Assembly: GCA_024509875.1 (NCBI GenBank)
Contig: JAMPIV010003439.1
Location: 79,501-143,500, forward strand
DNA length: 64,000 nt
Source: Oreohelix idahoensis
Taxonomy: Eukaryota; Mollusca; Gastropoda; Stylommatophora; Oreohelicidae
Direction of reading: 5' to 3'
Below, piece by piece: positions 45,669 to 56,672 of the stretch. Below the pieces are notes generated by a model that saw nothing but the letters and a program-made list of their open reading frames with translations, had not been told where the DNA came from and made no database searches. The translations under genes and the position numbers were made by a program. Within the stretch, counting starts at the first letter, position 1, and each line of letters begins with the position of its first letter.

Positions 45669-46706
45669 TCACATGAGGGGATGGAACAAGACGGGAAGAA
45701 CAGGGAGAGGGGCGGAGAATGGAAAGGGCAGGAGGACGGACTGGAGGACGGTGGAAGCTATGTGGAGGAGGATGAAAACTAACTGTAGGGGTTCGGAATG
45801 GAATACGGGAACGATGTGGTGTTGGGGGCTTAGGAGGCTTACGCAGAGTAGAAGGAAATAATGGAGCTGTGCGCAGCGGACTAAGAGACTGGCGTACATT
45901 GAGCCGGGAACGAGGGAATAAAGGGTGGACATGTTCTTGTGGCAAACGAAACCACTTGGGGTAGGGAGGAGAATCATGCGATGGAGTAGAAAGATGTCGC
46001 TTGAGAGGATGACAGACGGGGGAGAAGGAACGTCTTCAGCTATAGCGCTGGGGGTAGAGGCAGTGGCGGACTCTAAGTCGTAATCCACTGGAGGACAAGA
46101 ACCGGAAGGTGCAGAAGGATAGGCAGAGGAGGAGAGCAGAAGAGAAGGAGACACAAAGGAATAGGTGGTGTCAGCTGCGGTAGAGGGAGAAAGAATAGCA
46201 TCCGGGAGGACGAAAGTAGAGGGAGGCAGGTGATAATCAGCCGGAGGCCCATATGGGACGAAAGGAAGCGAAGCACGGTAAACATCACTGGACCGAAGAC
46301 GATGAATAACTTCAGGGATAGGAACATCAGCTTCCGAGGTAGATGAATCACGAAATTGACGCTGAAGTTCAATCGCGGCAGAGGGAGGAGAAAAAGAAAG
46401 TGGACCATCTGAATGGGATGAAAGGGAGGAGTCTCCAGAGAGTGAAGAAGAAGAGGAAGAGGAAGGGGAAGATGAAGGCGGAAGCTGAAGAGTGGCTTTT
46501 CGAACAGAACGGATAGACGAGAGTGTAGGAACGGTCAGTTGATATCGAACGTCTAGACGTAATTGGGAGGCATGAGCCTTCATTCGGTGGTTACACTCTT
46601 TGTGCCAAATCACGAAGTTGACGGCAGAGGTTTTCTGGATGATCTTATATTCATCAATCCAATGATCGTCCAATTTAGAAGTGCGCCTGTACTTGCGGAA
46701 ATACAC
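45669..46706 (-). pseudogene. Gypsy integrase C-terminus with Ser/Pro-rich tail
   Basis: The first 55 residues (YFRKYRRTSKLDDHWIDEYKI ... HASQLRLD) match the small beta-barrel at the end of Ty3/gypsy integrases, which contacts DNA. The next 190 are rich in Ser, Pro and Leu, ending in hydrophobic sequence. A frame change separates it from the catalytic core (46610-47050 overlaps it). The tail may be pol's natural end or a decayed extra region; no env features are clear. Confidence 0.7.
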
Positions 46707-47502
46707 AAGGTCTCCGACTGCAAATGAAGGCAGACGGGAAGTTTGGATTGCAGACGCTTTCGTTTATGGAATGCCTTGAGGGCATTATGATGGACAAGCT
46801 GGTAGGCAGTGTACTTGTTCCGCAAGACGGTTTCAATCGGATTCTCACCGAGATATTTCCTCTGTGGGATGAGAAGGTTGTCCATCGGTAAAAGAGTTTC
46901 TCTGCCATAGAGAAGAAAGAATGGCGAGAAACCGATTGTGTCGTTTACATTTACCCACAGTGCTTCAAGTGCCTGGGGTAAGTACACATCCCAATACTGG
47001 GAATTGCCATTGGTAAACTTGCCAAGGATACCATTAAGAGTGGAATGCATCCTTTCGTTACGACCGTTCGATTTAGGGTGGTAGAAGCTGGTCGTGACGT
47101 GGCGAATGTGAAGCTTGTCCAGAGTTGAGTAGAAAGTCTTGCCAGTGAATTGCTTTCCATTGTCTGAGATAATAGTATTTGGACAACCATGGCGTGGTAT
47201 GAACTGATGAACTGAGAAAGGAGAATATCAGTGACATTATCGGGGGAGGCGTCTTTAAGAGGATAGTACTCCGGCCAAACGGAATACTGGCCTACAAAGT
47301 GAAGTATGTAGGAATTCCTGGACTGCATGACAGGGTATGGACCCGAAATGTCCACACTAACAGTCTGCATGGGGAAATGAGATTGAGACATTAGTTGGAT
47401 AGGAACCTGATGTCTCAGTCTCATTTCCCCATGCAGACTGTTAGTGTGGACATTTCGGGTCCATACCCTGTCATGCAGTCCGGGAATTCCTACATACTTC
47501 AC
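46640..47502 (-). pseudogene. Gypsy integrase catalytic core (frame-shifted)
   Basis: Frame 47502-46951 begins the core with TVSVDISGPYPV (first catalytic Asp). Near 47160 another frame reads PNTIISDNGKQFTG (second Asp). Frame 47050-46610 carries the Glu region (NERMHSTLNGILGKF) and GFSPFFLLYGRE. All three acidic positions are encoded but in different frames, so no active integrase can be made. Confidence 0.85.
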
Positions 47503-47579
47503 TTTGTAGACCAGTATTCCGTTTGGCCTGAGTACTATCCTCTTAAGGACGCCTCCGCCGATAATGTCACTGATATTCT
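47222..47579. repeat. 169-bp inverted duplication within integrase
   Basis: Arms 47222-47390 and 47411-47579 are reverse complements with about six mismatches, separated by 20 bp. The left arm is the sense integrase core; the right arm is an inverted extra copy placed between the zinc domain and the core. GGATAGGAACCTGATG lies in the spacer and again, as GGATAAGGAACCTGATG, just beyond the right arm (47580). Confidence 0.9.
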
Positions 47580-47782
47580 GGATAAGGAACCTGATGCGGT
47601 CTTATATTGCGACACTTATAGATTCGGCAATCCGCAACATATTCTGCTACATCTTTGTAAAGGGTAGACCAATAATAACGTCTGGTCACTATGTCGTACG
47701 TTTTGTCGCGACCCATATGACCGTTGGAATAATAGAATTCGTGAAGGATACGTGAGACGAGACTGCGGGGGACGCAGATCAA
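47567..47782 (-). pseudogene. Gypsy integrase zinc-binding domain
   Basis: LVSRILHEFYYSNGHMGRDK and YYWSTLYKDVAEYV match the HHCC domain that precedes the catalytic core. The two His are present; the Cys pair is spaced C-x4-C (CRIYKC) where C-x2-C is usual. After it the frame enters the inverted duplication. Confidence 0.8.
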
Positions 47783-48015
47783 AAGACGATCCTACCCTTT
47801 GGGATCAACTCGATAAAGGATATCGGTATCAGAGAGGATAGTGTAGTAGGAAACATACTTAGCGTCGCGTTCCCACTGGAGAAGAATCTTCAGAAGATCA
47901 GGATTTTGACGCTGAACAGAAGGCATGTCAATGGAGGGCAAGAGAGGGCCATCAGAAGAGAAATAAATGACATCTTCCAGAGGAGAGAAGGCAGAAAGAT
48001 GACGATTGGAGTTAA

Positions 48016-48726
48016 TCACAGGATTTCCTTAGCATTATCATCTAGTTCTGAGGAGGTCTTTGGGTCTGTCGAAGAAGAGAGACTAACATCCGTACATGCA
48101 GGACACGGAATGAGTGAAAGAAGATCAGCAACCGTATTAAGGTCACCTGGAATATGCTCAATTGTAACATCATAGCTCTGGAGGTTCAGAGCCCAGGTAT
48201 GAAGCTTAGGAGGTTGCTCAGGGGTCTTAGAGAGCCATGTAAGCAGAGGCTTGTGGTCACACCGAATAGTGATGTGAGTGCCGCGGAGATAAAAATCCAA
48301 CTTTTGCAACGCAAAGGGGATTGCAAATGCCTCTTTCTCAGTAGTGGTCCAATTCTGATGTGTACGACTAAGAGCATGTGGCAGCAATGCAATGGGAGTT
48401 TCATAAGGCACATTTGGAATGATATGAGTGGAATTAAAAATGTCCTCTTGGACAAGGCAGACATCGATGGCACAATTAGAAGCGTCCTTATAAAGGATCA
48501 TAGAACGGTGCACAACAGGATGGGCCAATCAAGTTATAGTAGTCGAAGCCGATTTCAAATAATCACAGGCCTGTCGGCAAGCATCTGTCCAACGAAAGCG
48601 AGCATACGTTTTGGTAAGAGCGATAAGAGGATCAGCAGCTCTAGAGAAATTAACAATGTGCTTTCTATAATATGAACAACTGCCTATGAACCCACGAACA
48701 TGGCGGACGGAAGTCGGAGGTGGCAT
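48016..48726 (-). pseudogene. Gypsy RNase H with RT connection
   Basis: 48726-48529 carries the connection region (VRHVRGFIGSCSYYRKHI, RWTDACRQAC). 48528-48016 is RNase H with catalytic-type residues in YKDAS, EKEAFAI, RCDHKPL and VADLLS. It removes RNA from the RNA-DNA hybrid. A frame change lies at the junction near 48528. More than 60 further residues lead toward the integrase. Confidence 0.85.
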
Positions 48727-48831
48727 GTCACGAATCGCTCGGACTTTGGCGTCGTCCGGACGAATGCCATCTTTGTTAATAATGACACCTAAATACTTGA
48801 TTTCAGACTGTACAAAGACACATTTGGATAA

Positions 48832-49344
48832 CTAAAGCATGACTTTGTGAGTACCTAGCAGAGCAAAAACTTTCCCAACATGAGAGAGATGGTCCTCAAT
48901 GGTACCAGGAGTATGGATGAGGAAGTGATCTATGTATGCCAAGGCGAAAGACGGCATACCCTTCAATACTTCGTCCATAAGGGACATGTAAGTGGCAGGG
49001 CGGCCTTTTAGGCCGAATAGCATACCATTCCATTTATAACTCCCCCTGTGGGCACAGAATGACGACTTTTCTTTGGCTGTCGGTGTCAATGGGATACACC
49101 AAAAGCCAGAACGGGCATTCAGGGTGGTGAACCACTGTGATTTTCTAACTGTGGCCAAAATATCTTCTACTATAGGCAAAGGGTAGTAGATGGTTTTTGT
49201 AATGGCATTAAAAGCCCGGTAGTCACAACAAAAAATGTTGGACTCATCCTTCTTGGAGACGATCACAATTGGTGAGGACAAAGAGGATCGTAAACGTTCA
49301 ATTATGCTTTCTGCTAGCATATCAGTAATGGCTTTTTTCAACAA
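48832..49344 (-). pseudogene. Gypsy reverse transcriptase with mutated active site
   Basis: 170 residues spanning fingers and palm: SPIVIVSKKDESNIFCCDYR, YPLPIVEDIL and GLKGRPATYMSLMDEVL. Motif A reads TTLNARSGFW, with Asn for the catalytic Asp. Motif C reads AYIDHFLIH, with His for the second Asp of YxDD. Two of three catalytic aspartates are therefore lost, and VNAPATF has become LKGRPATY. The frame ends at 48832, before the thumb. Confidence 0.9.
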
Positions 49345-50460
49345 TCTTCCGATTATTCAAGGGAGTGTGATAGGGTTTAAGAGAGACCGGAACTTGCATT
49401 GTCGTCTCTATGTCCATTGTTACGACAGACGTTCGTTTTAGCTCCATAACATAGACAGCAAAAATGTCCAGATGTTTCTGAACAAACTGCCGATTTCGGG
49501 ATTCATATGGTGAATCAGTGTTCAGTTCTAGGAGTTGAGAGAGTCGAAAAGGAGTGGAAGTCGTGGATGGAACAGAAGAGGGGGGGGGGAGGTAGGAAGA
49601 CTGTGTAGGAGAATAAGGAGTGAGGTTGTCCATGATTATAGGAACTGCGTGGAGTGTTGGTGAAGGCAGGAAAAAGGGGACAGGGGCGAGTAGGATGGAA
49701 TATAAAATAAGGCTCACGCTCTTGTACTGCTTCTATGCACGTAATATTTGGTGGGAAGAGAGGAGGTGAATAAGTTGGAGACAGAGGAGTTGGAGGCGGA
49801 GAGGTAACAAAGGGATGACCAGGGCCAGGAGGATGGGAGACTCTCGAACTAAAGGAAGAAGAATCAAGTTTGGCAACATCAGTACCCCTCTTGATAGTAG
49901 TGGCTTTCCAGAAGTGTTAAGTAACATGAGGGGGACGTCCCGGGTAGCTGAAACAGTAGCAATGCCATCGACGACTTCGATGCAATGGTCATCGAGGATG
50001 GCAATATCAGCCAATGGTTCTACTAGTATGGAACGATTTGGAAAGACGTAATTCTACGTTTAACCCTACCAGTGACTATGGTTAAAGCGTGGGGTTTGAG
50101 AGTGACAGGAGCAGTAAGACGTACTAAGTAAGCAATATGGATATCATCTTCAAGAGGGATGTATTTATTATTGATACGTATCTGCTTGAGATCAACGTAG
50201 ATACGTGCTCGGTGGCAATGAAAAAAATCACGACCAAGAATAAAATTCCGTGTCATGCCCCGAGTAACAATAAAAGGGTGGTCAAGAGTTTGCGACCCGA
50301 TAGTGAAACGGAAGACAGCAGTACTGATAGACTGTATAGGCTGGCCTGTAACGGAAGCCATTACAGTAGAGGTACTGTTGAAGTGAGCATGCTTGCAGAG
50401 GAACTTAAACACTTTCTCACGAATGAAACTTACTATAGCCCATGTGTCAAACAAGAACAC
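49345..50460 (-). pseudogene. Gypsy protease and protease-RT linker
   Basis: 50460-50023 is retropepsin-like: LFDTWAIVSFI replaces LxDTGAxVSFI, so the active-site Gly is Trp. HPFIVTRGMTRNFILGRDFF is the conserved second half. 50014-49733 (LDDHCIEVVDGIATVSATRD) and 49717-49345 (SPYESRNRQFVQKHLDIFAV) form the linker up to the RT. Each is in a different frame. Confidence 0.8.
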
Positions 50461-50814
50461 GAAAACTCAACTTCTCGACAGAGATAAGACAGAAACAAGG
50501 ATCCGGCACAATTCGTAAAACGTTAAAAGCCGGAGAGGGACAAGAAGACCGAGTCTGTGGAGTCAGAGAAGAAGACCGAAAGGTATCCGGTCTTGAGAAG
50601 AAGACCGGAAGGTATCCGGTCTTCTTCCATCCATTCTGTTAATGAGCAGAGTTACCCGTAACGGTCCTGACTAACGGGCCACCCAGGAGTTTCCCTGGCT
50701 CATAAGAGGAGGTCGGTGGGGTGAACGAATGGTGAAGTGTGGACAAGTACCTGGTTGGCGGGCGTGGCGGGAGTACTTGACAATTGCATTTGTTGGTAAT
50801 ACTGTGGCTGACGT

Positions 50815-51700
50815 TGGCGAAAGTCACGAACTATATGGCCTGGTCTGCCACATTTAAAGCAAGTCAGTGTGGACACATTATGTACTTGAGACCGGTGGTG
50901 TGGTTGTGGTCGACTTGAATGACGTTGGCTAGATTGATGTTGAGTTTAGGGGTGCTGGTGGTGATAAGCAGACTCTGATGGAAGATCAAAGCGTTGAGGT
51001 TGAGGTTGACTTGCAAGACGATGCCAGGAACGGAGGAGGTGCGAAACGACCATAGGCTCCTCATCACGAGGCAGTCCAGATGTGGATCTCGACCAAGTCG
51101 TTAATGAAATCGTCGCTTGACATTATATTCAGTAACGGTCAGTTGGACGGCCTTATTAATAGACTTAGGATCTTTACGTATCAAATGCATCTTCAACGAG
51201 TCCGAAGAAAGTCTGTCAACAAAAAACACAAACATGGTGCTTGTCCATATCGGCTGAAGGAACAGATTCATCGAGGAAAGCATCCTTTTAAAGATTGAGC
51301 AAACGATCGGCAAAGAACTGAACTGACTCAGTCCGATCTTGACGAATGCGCCTGAGAAGTGTCCAAGCGTGGTGGGAATCGATGATAGAAGAATGTCGAC
51401 GAATAAGTTCTTTCTTCAGGGGACCAAATGTTTCCCCTGGCTAGATCTTGGTGCGACGTCGGAGAAAAGCCGTTACCAGTGATTCAGAAGACGAAAACGC
51501 AATGCGTTTGCGTTCTTCATCAGATTCCGCAGAAATAAGAGACGCAAATTTCTCTATGTCAATCAGCCCTTGGCGGAACTTGGAGGGTTCCCCAGAGAAT
51601 GGCTTAACCAGAAAACGGATATGCTGGAAATTAGCTGACTGGTTTACTTTATGAAGAGTGGAGGTTATTTCACGTAAAGCGTTTACTGAAGGGTCGACAG
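50815..51700 (-). pseudogene. Degraded Gag of the gypsy element
   Basis: Read leftward in several frames: KPFSGEPSKFRQGL, AESDEERKRIAFSSSE, ELIRRHSSIIDSHHAWTLL, RIRQDRTESVQFFADRLLNL and KDPKSINKAVQLTVTEYN are a gypsy capsid series. A zinc knuckle at 50815-50870 (CFKCGRPGHIVRDF) has lost its last Cys to Phe. Stops and shifts are frequent. The upstream piece 51901-51683 (Gln/Leu-rich) may be its start. Confidence 0.75.
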
Positions 51701-52042
51701 ATTCAGGTAAAGGCTAGTTAGCGTCATGTAGTTGGGATAGCTGTTGTATTTTCTGCTGCAGCTGCTGGTTTCTTGCTGCAACAGTAAAAGCCGTTGTTCA
51801 ATTTGTTGTGAAGAGGCTATTATAAAGAAGTGCCTCAATGGAAGCAACAGGACTATATATTCAGAAACGAAGTCCCCAATGGGATGAGCTGGTGATTGCA
51901 CCCCAAAAAAAATGTTAAGGTGCTCGGATATGTCTCTTAGTGGTGGGAGATCTTTGGGATCACTTTAGAGAATACTCGTCTCAGTTACTAAAGAAAGTCC
52001 CCAACGGTATAAGTTGGTCACGACGCCTATTACACAAATTTG

Positions 52043-53390
52043 TGTGGCAGTACAGGTGGTACTAAGGGGAGGTTAGTAGTTAGACTATCAACTTAAAGGT
52101 TAAGAAGAGTTGTCTCTTTTTTCCTTCCTCTCTTATACAGAGGGCGTGATGTTTAGTATAGTGGTCTAGTCTTCTAGTTCAGTAGACTCGCTATCGCAAG
52201 AGTTGTTATCTCCTAGAAGAGGTTTTACTGACCCAATAGAACTCATTTATGATGGAGACCTTGTGGTTAGATAAATATTCAAAGTCCATACAGATGATTT
52301 CAAAAAAGGCAACAGTCAAATATTTACCGAGTCGGTGTAGCACAAATTTTAGCCTTTTTCGTATAGGCTCCAAATCTGGAGTATTTTCAGAACATGCTCA
52401 TCTCAATTCACAATGGTTACTGATTTGAATTTTTTTTTCCAGATAAACGAACAATCCTTTGTTCAAACACTCTCTCATTCAATTATCTAAAATATGGCGT
52501 TTCTTTGTGGGGATTCTTTACATCGTTCTTGTGTTACTAATTGATTAGTCCTCTATATCTTTTCAGTTGCAAGATGCTATAAATTTCTAAAACCGTTTTT
52601 TTCTCGCAAGACCTTTCAACAATCTATGCCACAATCGAGCGAAACGTCTTAGTCACGTGCTTACCTCGAGACGATTCGTGGCAGAGTAAAACTCTGATCT
52701 GCAAATACCAACTGGTTGTATACAAAATCGTGAATCAAATTCGATGACGTTGTGGTACTAATAACGAAATCAATGAAGAAGTACGAATACTCTCCACCGA
52801 CGAGACTTAAGGTTTTTGTTTTCCTAACCAGTAGGTGGTCACACTCGCAATCCGCCGCGCCCGTACAGTTAGAACACCTTAATGCAATGGTCATGTTTGT
52901 CTTTTTCTCTTCTGTAACTCGAGTAAGACTGCCGAATTCTTCAATACCCTGGAGTATATTACCAAGAACAGTGCCAAGCTGACTACTAATGCATGTTTTC
53001 CTTTCGTTGGTAGACCGGAAACCATTGATACATGGCTCATGATTGGTCTTCTGGTCTAACTTGTGTGTACTCACAATGGATGGGTTTGAAAAAAAATCGA
53101 AAAAAGGTGATTCGTCTTACGAGGAAAAAAGACACAAAGAAAATAGTCTACGTTACGGCCACAAGGCCTTCGTCAGGAAAAGAAAGAAAGTACTCCACGT
53201 CTTACCGCAGTTCCCCTCAACTTCCTCGATTTTGTGTACTCACACAAGGTTTGATGACGTCAGGGGTTCTTGTTATACACAAAAGTGTATCAAGACGTCA
53301 TCGTTTTACGAGTAGTGTTAATTTTACTGTTTTCTACTTAATGGTAGCGCAGTTAGCGTTTAAGTAGTAGTAGTAGGCCATCCGGTCACA
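52043..53390 (-). repeat. 5' LTR of the degraded gypsy element
   Basis: Partner of 43120-44274, lengthened by a 157-bp insert (53076-53232). Begins TGTGACCGGATGGCC and ends GTACTGCCACA on the coding strand. Ten or so bases inside, GGCGTCGTGACCA may be the primer-binding site. Confidence 0.85.
53076..53232 (-). mobile_element. 157-bp insert in the LTR with 12-bp target duplication and hammerhead-like motif
   Basis: Absent from the other LTR and flanked by TGTGTACTCACA at 53064-53075 and 53233-53244. On the minus strand it contains CTGACGAAGGCCTTGTGGCC followed by GTAACGT (53151-53177), the same layout as 7286-7317 with GAAA changed to GTAA. Best explained as the truncated end of a Penelope-like element or related retroposon. 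Confidence 0.65.
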
Positions 53391-53735
53391 AAAGGATCTC
53401 ATCTTATTGCAACATCCCTGGAGATGAAGAAGCTGACAGATTAGCAAAAGAAAATACAAAGCTACCTCAACGTGATACAAGCTGTCCCGGGTTACCTCCC
53501 CTAGCTCTGCAGTAGTGGTCCAGATGTGGCCAAAACCTAAAGTGTCTAATGTGGGTTTTCAAAGATGTCTACCTTCGCACAAAATTATTCTTGGCAGAGT
53601 TGTAGATAGAAAGATAATGATGCTTCTACCTCGAGGGATTGTTCACAAGATATTTCAGAAGTCAAGAACAACGCTGAATGAGTCTGAGCACGTTTAAATT
53701 TTATCTGACCCACCACCTTTTGTGAAGATGTATAT
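53391..53735 (+). pseudogene. Family F LINE, right half (RNase H then 3' region)
   Basis: YCNIPGDEEADRLAKENTKLPQ (53410-53470) is the RNase H motif seen in broken form at 25.55 kb. The following sequence matches 12440-12705. With 43040-43119 it forms one LINE split by the gypsy insertion; both flanks carry A-runs where a short target duplication is expected. Confidence 0.7.
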
Positions 53736-53822
53736 TGTACAATTTAAGTCTTTCAAGCCCCCATTTGATTTAATTCAGAAAAATTCTTCTTATTTGCTCA
53801 ATATATTTTTAAAAAAAATTAA

Positions 53823-53905
53823 GAAAAAAAAAATATATATATATATATACGTATATGTATATATATATATATGTATATATTTATTTATATATTTATATAT
53901 AATGT
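53823..53905 (+). repeat. AT-rich (TA)n-like microsatellite
   Basis: Imperfect TA/TATT repeats. Reading frames across it are artefacts. The stretch 53906-54290 has no recognised feature. Confidence 0.85.
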
Positions 53906-54301
53906 CATGATATACATGACGTGTAAACATTTGTGTGGGTAGAGAATGGTGTAACCTATTTAGATAGTATTATTATTAAAGTAGGCAAGCTTGGAGTGTT
54001 ATATTTAAAGTTCACAGTTAGAAGCACGAAGCATGGTTGAAGAATACACAGGAGCGTACATATGTGAATTGAGGTTTATGGGCACATGTGAAAAGTGTGC
54101 GGGGTGAATGTAGTTAGCATACTTGTCAGAGAAGTATACTGAGATGTTAGAGGGAGTCTGCGGCCATCCGTCGTCGGTCGGTGTTTTCTAGAGTATGTGA
54201 ATAGTGTCTGTGATTTTGATTATGACATATTGGATGTGATGCGATGATGTTCTGTGCAATGTGCATTTACAATTCCTTTATATATTGTTGGCTCATTAAA
54301 T

Positions 54302-54381
54302 GGCTCATTAAATCAGTCGAGGTTCCTTAGATGACACGATCCTACTTGGATAACTGTGGCAATTCTAGAGCTAATACATGC
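54302..54381 (+). rRNA. 18S rRNA fragment (pseudogene)
   Basis: ATGGCTCATTAAATCAGT, GGTTCCTTAGATGA, CTACTTGGATAACTGTGG and AATTCTAGAGCTAATACATG occur in the order and spacing of the 5' domain of eukaryotic 18S rRNA (about positions 75-160). GGCTCATTAAAT is duplicated just before it. After the fragment the sequence is not 18S, though TTGGAGGGCAAGT (54655) also occurs in 18S. It is not a functional rRNA gene. Confidence 0.8.
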
Positions 54382-54520
54382 TTACCGGCGAACTTCTGCC
54401 TCTAACGACTGTGTGTGGTGCCTTTTTCGGGCCCTCCCAGTATCAGAAAACGAGGCAGAGAGTCGTGTCCGTTTCCAGATAGCGCTCGAGCAGTCCGGCA
54501 TTTTCCTCAGACCTACGGGT

Positions 54521-54645
54521 CTCGAGGTGTCTGCGTTCCCATATATGGTCAGCAATGACTCGGGGACGTAGAATGTCCGGCTCCCAGACCCTCTGCTCTC
54601 GAGGTGTCTGTATCCCTAATACAGTCAGTAATGACTAAATGGGAA
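54521..54645 (+). repeat. Two-unit tandem repeat, about 77 bp
   Basis: CTCGAGGTGTCTG at 54521 and 54598, followed by similar text (GGTCAGCAATGACT and AGTCAGTAATGACT). It lies between the 18S fragment and the dispersed repeat at 54732. Confidence 0.6.
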
Positions 54646-54731
54646 GATGAATTGGAGGGCAAGTTCCGTATCCTACTAGTGACTAGGCTGTTGCTACTGG
54701 TGTCAGACTGTATCGGCTAGACCGTTCCTCT

Positions 54732-54853
54732 GACGTCCAGGCTGGGTCATGCTGCATGGGCAACAGCTTGATCTAACATTGCCCAACCTCGTGCCACCGA
54801 AAGTTATTTCGGGAGGTACGCTCCTTTGGTCAGAAATGACTGATAAGGAAGAT
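54732..54853 (+). repeat. Dispersed repeat shared with 18795-18925
   Basis: Second copy of the repeat described at 18795. With the upstream 18S-derived piece it may form one composite repeat. The stretch 54854-56285 shows only weak local repeats (GCGCGTTGTTTG-like at 54875 and 54985) and no supported gene. Confidence 0.75.
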
Positions 54854-56285
54854 CACATATATTGTTGTTTACCAGCGCGTTGTGTCCTGTCATGCGCTTG
54901 GAAGTGGATGGATTAAGAGGCGCGTCGTTTTCCCATGCCAGAAGGAGGTCTTTGGTAAGACCATTATATGTTATTATTTGAAGGCGCGTTGTTTGCTTTC
55001 CTGCGCCAAGTGTTCCAGTGTTTGGAAGCCTAACAAGAGCTTTGATAGAGAGCCTGTGCATATTGACACTTTAAGAGCATTGTGGTTTTCTCGCGCTGTG
55101 AAGTTCTGGAGGAACTTGGATGACTGGTGATCTGACCAGAGAGATATGTGGGAGGGTTGAATGCCGCACTTAATAGAGTGCAGTGGCTGCTAGTATGTAT
55201 GGATGACTGTACCACATATTGTATTGAAGCAAGCATTTTGTACTATTGCTACTGATGTCCAGAACTATGCTGTGACCCAGAAGTTATTTATTTGCGTACG
55301 TACTGTCTTGAATGTCCGTCCAATTTATACACCAAATTTCGGACAGTAAGATGCTTCTTGAAATCTAGCTCATTTTACTGGGGACCAAGTTCCGTAACAT
55401 CTGGTGGCTCGTATAAGGAAATTTATGAACCTAGGACTACTGCGGAGAAGCAACCAACCCACCCTGGAAGCTTTATGTGTGGTACCATGTTCAGGAATAC
55501 TTTGGACGGTAAATGAAGTGTTTTGATACTACTGAAATTCATCTAAAAGATTTGTCTGCACGCAGCCAATTGACATAAAATGCTCACATCAGATATCAAC
55601 ATCCTACATCTGATTTCTATTTTGGAGTCAACGTATTTGAGTTATGAAAGACTGATGTAATTTCTACTAAAGAGCTGGTCTTCTACGGTCCTGATTCAAG
55701 CAAGAAAAGTATACAAAAAGTGCGTGAACTTCCGGCCAATCAGCGAACAGCGGTCAAGTTGTGACCCAATTATCGCCTTAATAACACAGTCTAGCTAGTC
55801 CTAATTACTGACAGACATCGTTGTGTGCAAGGCCAACCTTGCTAATGCGTATACTTGGACAAGTCATCGCAATGGAATCTGCCTGAAGTAGCCTGCATTT
55901 TCATTGTTGCAGTTATGTACGTCACGAGTGATGTGCTGTGGTGTGCTGCCATTTTCATCATCAAGCTATCGGAAATGAGAAGTGGAACAAACAACACACT
56001 TTGAACATCGGTCTACAGTCAAGATCAACTAAACTGTCTGTCTTAAAGATGCGTATTATTTCTGATTAATTGGTATTAGTTACCGAAGTTTGTGATTTAT
56101 GTATTTTTGTGCGTGATGTTTGTTTGTGTTCTGTAATTTGTCCTATTTGGTTTTGTTTCGTTAGTACTGATTCCTGTTTTGTGATTTTCGTATAACTGAC
56201 CCCTTCTACTGTATTGTGTGTTCTCATGCTTTTGTAAACCCTTATTGTTGGTTTCTGCTTTGTATTTGGTGCTGTGTTTATTATA

Positions 56286-56672
56286 CAGGGTGGTCATAAA
56301 GTCTTTCCCTGATTTCAAATTTTTACGAGATCCTCCAGATGTTAAAAGCATCAAAGCTTAGTATATAAAGTTTACGGACACTGGCAGCGTCGGTGACATG
56401 CCCAGAGCAGGTAGGCCTCGTGTGAGTGAAGAAACTGTGGACGCAGTGCGCACGGCGTTTCAACGCAATCCTCAGAAATCAACCTATCGTGCCTCAAGAG
56501 AACTTGCAATCCCTCGAATATTAGTGTTGAAAATCGCAAATGTTGAAATCTACAAATAGCATACAAAAACTCTTTTAGTTCTGGAATAATTTCCAAAAAA
56601 CCAAATGTCTCTGCACAGAATATTTTTTTTAAAAAATTTTTGAAATCAGGGAAAGACTTTATGACCACCCTG
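56286..56672 (+). mobile_element. Non-autonomous mariner-like element with inverted ends
   Basis: Starts CAGGGTGGTCATAAAGTC and ends with its reverse complement (GACTTTATGACCACCCTG). The inverted repeats are about 34 bp, flanked by TA on both sides. Between them the plus strand encodes a transposase remnant (GDMPRAGRPRVSEETVDAVR, RASRELAIP; 56390-56520), the DNA-binding part of a Tc1/mariner-type transposase. The catalytic part is deleted, so it can only move in trans. Confidence 0.85.

Noticed and set aside
47395..47667. Plus-strand integrase frame that could suggest a second element
   Set aside because: It is the inverted arm of the 169-bp duplication, not an independent element.
48154..48675. 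173-residue plus-strand frame
   Set aside because: Shadow of the gypsy RNase H on the other strand; its codon pattern is not protein-like.
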